Origin: DASQDN01 sp035630195 | GTDB lineage: Bacteria > Acidobacteriota > Terriglobia > Bryobacterales > Bryobacteraceae | Assembly (NCBI GenBank): GCA_035630195.1 | Contig: DASQLD010000458.1 | Coordinates: forward strand, 1-9,133 | DNA: 9,133 nt | Direction of reading: 5' to 3' | In this document: in pieces, positions 6,900-9,133 of the stretch | Numbering within the stretch: position 1 is the first letter of the stretch | How the letters are laid out: the number at the start of each line of letters is the position of its first letter | Program-made: the position numbers and the translations under genes | Notes under the pieces: generated by a model | Databases searched by the model: none | What the model was told of the DNA's origin: nothing | Seen by the model: the letters and a program-made list of their open reading frames with translations, nothing else

Positions 6900-6938
6900 A
6901 AGCGCTGACGAATATGCTGGTCGGGATGAAAGCCCAGC

Positions 6939-6957
6939 CGCAAAGATCTTCTTTGCG
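6939..6957 (+). terminator. Possible terminator after the NTF2-like gene
   Basis: A perfect 8-bp stem CGCAAAGA / TCTTTGCG with loop TCT, 39 bases after the stop codon. A loosely T-rich stretch follows (TTAGCATTCTTTT), but it does not abut the stem, so efficiency is doubtful. Confidence 0.3.
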
Positions 6958-7007
6958 CCTTAGCATTCTTTTGCATCTGCGGCTCGCCCGAAATTCATCA
7001 GCGCGCG

Positions 7008-7565
7008 CAGCCTGCCGAAATCGACACCTGACGTTTCGCGCACATTGGCGCGGTATGTCGTGCAAGCGCGGGCCGAAGTCCTGCCGGCGAATGTTCGCAA
7101 GGAAGCGACCTGCACGTTTGTGAATTTTGTTGGATGTGCTCTGGTGGCTGCCGTCACGAGCGGTCGACACAGCCATTGCCGCCTTGGCTTGCTGGCGACG
7201 GGCCCCAACCGTTTGTTCGGCCGAAAGGAAATGATGGATGTTTTTCACGAGGCCTTGCTGAACGGTATCAGCTCGCATGTTTTGGACTTCGACGACACAT
7301 ACTTGAAGACGGTCATTCATCCCGGAGGTCCGGTGATTCCGGCGCTGCTGGTGTTAGCCGAGCGGCAGCCTGTCTCGGACGCGACTTTCTTCACGCTCCC
7401 GTGCTGGGCCTTGAAGTGGAGTGCCGTATTGGGAAGGCCGTCTACCCCGAAGGGTACGTACTATTGGAGCGGATCGCAGGGCACAATATTCTGCATCAAT
7501 CCAGTCGAGGATCTTGTGGGTGTTTTGATGGTGCAGTTGACGCCAAGCGCCTTGCAGTTGCGGGA
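7008..7565 (+). pseudogene. MmgE/PrpD family remnant
   Basis: The MmgE/PrpD family includes 2-methylcitrate dehydratase and related lyases. Piecing frames together gives QPAEIDT (frame 3), a shift near 7028, LARYVVQARAEVLPANVRKEA and FVNFVGCAL, then the family's strongest block NGISSHVLDFDDTYLKTVIHPGGP and PALLVLAERQPVS (frame 1). A one-base shift at about 7373-7377 leads into GRDFLHAPVLGLEVECRIGKAVYPEGY (frame 3), and SRGSCGCFDGAVDAKRL matches the usual GTCGVFGAA-AAGKL region poorly. After about 7565 the similarity fades, so less than half of the roughly 450-residue protein remains. Some residues inside normally invariant parts are also changed, which fits old decay rather than one recent lesion. 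No working protein is expected. The 307-codon plus-strand frame covering 7134-8057 follows only one of these segments and is not a gene. Confidence 0.82.
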
Positions 7566-7639
7566 AAGGTTCTCAGCGATTGTCTATTCCGCGCCCATAG
7601 AGTAGTTCTCCCTAACAGGCAGTCAGCATCCCCGGCCGC

Positions 7640-8126
7640 GGATCCGGTCGAGGTGCGGAAGACCACCTCCTACTTTCAGAACTGCTCCGAACTCATCGCT
7701 GCCGGTTTTGCCAGAACACCTGCCGTAAGGAGGCGCCGGAGACGTGTACAGGATTTCACCTGCAATGGAGTACACGCTGCCACTCGCGCTGACGATAGGC
7801 GAGGGAACGCGGCCGGCCGGCTTCCGTGTAATCCACCGGTATATGTTGCTTCATGCCCTGCCAAGCTCGAGATGTTCGGAGATGCGGTGGTGACACCGGG
7901 GTCTCTGAACGGAAACAAGTGCGATTTAGGAAACGGCCCCGAGAGAACCTGTGACCGCGTTGGTCCTGGGCGCCACAAGTCCGCCCAAGGGCACCTTGGC
8001 TCCATGCGCGGCCAGGGTGATCACTTGCGATCCCCTGTTGGTGGCGTCGCCGCGTAGAAATCTCTCGCAGGGTTGGCCGTAAGTAGCAGGGTCACGGTTG
8101 TGATCGCCGTAAAGATTTAAGTTTCA
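7640..8126 (-). pseudogene. Possible remnant of a repeat-rich secreted protein
   Basis: Minus-strand reading shows NLYGDHNRDPATYGQPC followed by GSQVITLAAHGAKVPLGGL (open but without start, about 8118-7930), and lower down SPIVSASGSVYSI and EFGAVLKVGGGL (about 7800-7650). These echo the units of TIGR03803-type proteins (LYGTT, GTVFKL, then a TLYSF strand), which are frequent in acidobacteria. The match is loose, needs several frame changes, and the two blocks are in different frames. The left limit overlaps what could be the worn 3' end of the PrpD remnant. Treat as a hint only; it could be unrelated degenerate sequence. Confidence 0.22.
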
Positions 8127-8998
8127 GCGCTACGATTGGATTTGACAAACGTTCACCGAGAATCCGCAGGATTGTTGCCCTGGGGTTGGCAAGCAACACA
8201 GTTCGCAGGCCGCATCGTTGAGCCGCAGTATGCCTCACTGGTTGGCGTACCGCTCGCCTGGGCTCCCGGAACCAAAGGCAAAGTTGTTGGAACTCCCTCG
8301 TACATCCCGATGCAAAATGCAAGGGAATGTCAGGCCCAGGCGCACACTCTGAAAGGCAAGATCGTGCTCATGCGTCCGGCGCGGCAACTTGCCATCGGAG
8401 ACAAGCCTCTGTTTCGCCGATTGACCGCAGAGGAGCTTGCTGAAGAGGAACGTTTGACGGGCGCAGAGACCAATCCGGATGTGCCGGCGTATTTGCGGCG
8501 TCCGCCCTTGCCTGGAGCGAAACCAAGAATGGAAGCGCCGAACTTCGCCGCACTGGCGGAGGGGTGTCGGTCGCTGAACGCGTGTCTCAGCTCTGCGGCT
8601 GTCGCTCTCGCCATCTATCCAAAGTACTAACGCCGATAGTGGGACTGTTGCGGCGCAATGGGGCGGAGGCATCGAGGCCGTTCATCCTGCCTCTCCCCTT
8701 CCGTAGCACTCGCGGTCGAGCACTACAATCGACTGTAGAGATTGGCGGAACGTAAGGTTCCCACGCGCGTTGAGTTTGAAGTCATCGTAGAAACCCGGCG
8801 AGACGTGCCAATCGAGAACCTTGTCGCAGAACTACCGGGAACGAATCCGGATGAAGTGGTGATCGTTGGAGCGCATCTCGATTCCCGGCACGGAGGCACA
8901 GCGCTACCGATAACGCGGCTGGAGCAGCTATTGCAATGGAAGCGTTGCGGATTCTCAAAGCGCTCGAGTTGCCTCGACGCCGCACCGTCCGGCTAGCC
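8121..8998 (+). pseudogene. PA-domain M28 metallopeptidase remnant, truncated at both ends
   Basis: M28 enzymes are di-zinc aminopeptidases, often secreted, with an inserted PA domain. Visible in order: LTNVHRES--PWGWQA and EPQYASLVGVPLAWAPGTKGKVVG, then KGKIVLMRPAR (PA region). A shift near 8625 gives NADSGTVAAQWGGG; a shift back near 8695 gives VALAVEHYNRL, a TAG at 8736-8738, then RKVPTRVEFEVIVETR, ENLVAELPGTNPDEVVIVGAHLDSRHGGT. A further shift near 8900 gives TDNAAGAAIAMEALRILKALELPRRRTVRLA. The first two zinc ligands (His of GAHLDS, Asp of TDN) survive, but the sequence ends before the catalytic EE motif, and nothing recognisable continues after about 8998. At the 5' side the signal peptide and first 80 or so residues are missing. 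Not functional. Confidence 0.85.
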
Positions 8999-9133
8999 GA
9001 AGTTCGTCAGTATTGAGCTGAAAACATCGAAATTGAGGTCAGAACAAAAACGAAGTACTTTGTTTTGATCGGGCAGAATTGGAAATGTGATGTAGTGTAG
9101 ACCTACCCTCTTGAACCGATAATCCAAATCATG
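8993..9133 (-). CDS. Possible C-terminal end of an unidentified protein (start off the window)
   Basis: An open frame of 46 codons runs in from the window edge and stops at TAG 8993-8995, exactly where M28 similarity ends. It reads HDLDYRFKRVGLHYITFPIL and continues with a Phe- and Asn-rich tail. Base composition is clearly more AT-rich than in the genes to the left. An open run of this length is not rare by chance, and I recognise no family. Confidence 0.2.
   Translation of the reverse strand, partial: HDLDYRFKRVGLHYITFPILPDQNKVLRFCSDLNFDVFSSILTNFG

Noticed and set aside
6817..7320. Minus-strand open frame of 167 codons
   Set aside because: It runs antisense to the end of the NTF2-like gene and the conserved part of the PrpD remnant and has no protein-like motifs.
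7134..8057. Plus-strand open frame of 307 codons
   Set aside because: Only its middle (7377-7560) matches MmgE/PrpD; the rest is out of frame with the true reading, so it is a by-product of the frameshifts.
4364..8998. Sequencing error as the cause of all frameshifts
   Set aside because: The damage is confined to certain genes, includes in-frame stops, truncations and substitutions in conserved motifs, and spares over 3.7 kb of coding sequence to the left. It cannot be excluded for single indels without reads.

Overview
The window looks like an accessory stretch of a soil-type bacterial chromosome, most likely an acidobacterium of the Solibacter/Bryobacter kind. That placement is inferred from gene content (Tat-exported amidohydrolase, CTAGR-type arylsulfatase, HPYPPP methyltransferase, M28 peptidase, MmgE/PrpD, PHB-depolymerase-like hydrolase), not from a phylogenetic marker. 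There is no rRNA, tRNA, CRISPR array or recognisable defence locus.

Left half (1-4165) is mostly intact. It opens with the last 46 codons of a DDE transposase whose 5' end lies off the window, followed by a GC-rich stem-loop and non-coding sequence. A Tat-signal metal-dependent amidohydrolase (+) converges on, and overlaps by 14 bp, a SAM-dependent methyltransferase (-). Upstream of the methyltransferase on the same strand is a 504-aa sulfatase. The two minus-strand genes are separated by 117 bp holding a long hairpin that pairs better in the minus-strand transcript.

Right half (4364-9133) is a region of gene decay. Three large enzyme genes survive only as multiply frameshifted remnants: an alpha/beta hydrolase (-, 4364 to about 5210), an MmgE/PrpD protein (+, about 7008-7565) and a PA-domain M28 peptidase (+, about 8121-8998). 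Their order of conserved motifs can still be read by switching frames. Between them sit two apparently intact small genes for exported proteins: a 93-aa lysine-rich coiled-coil protein and a 137-aa NTF2/DUF4440-like protein. A faint minus-strand remnant (about 7640-8126), possibly of a repeat-rich surface protein, and two short open frames are listed at low confidence.

The intact enzymes do not form an obvious shared pathway. Amidohydrolase and sulfatase would fit scavenging of organic matter, but substrates cannot be read from sequence. I did not find a convincing new biological system; the points most worth checking are the decay pattern, the cytoplasmic-looking sulfatase with its non-canonical formylglycine motif, the strand-asymmetric hairpin and the small coiled-coil protein.
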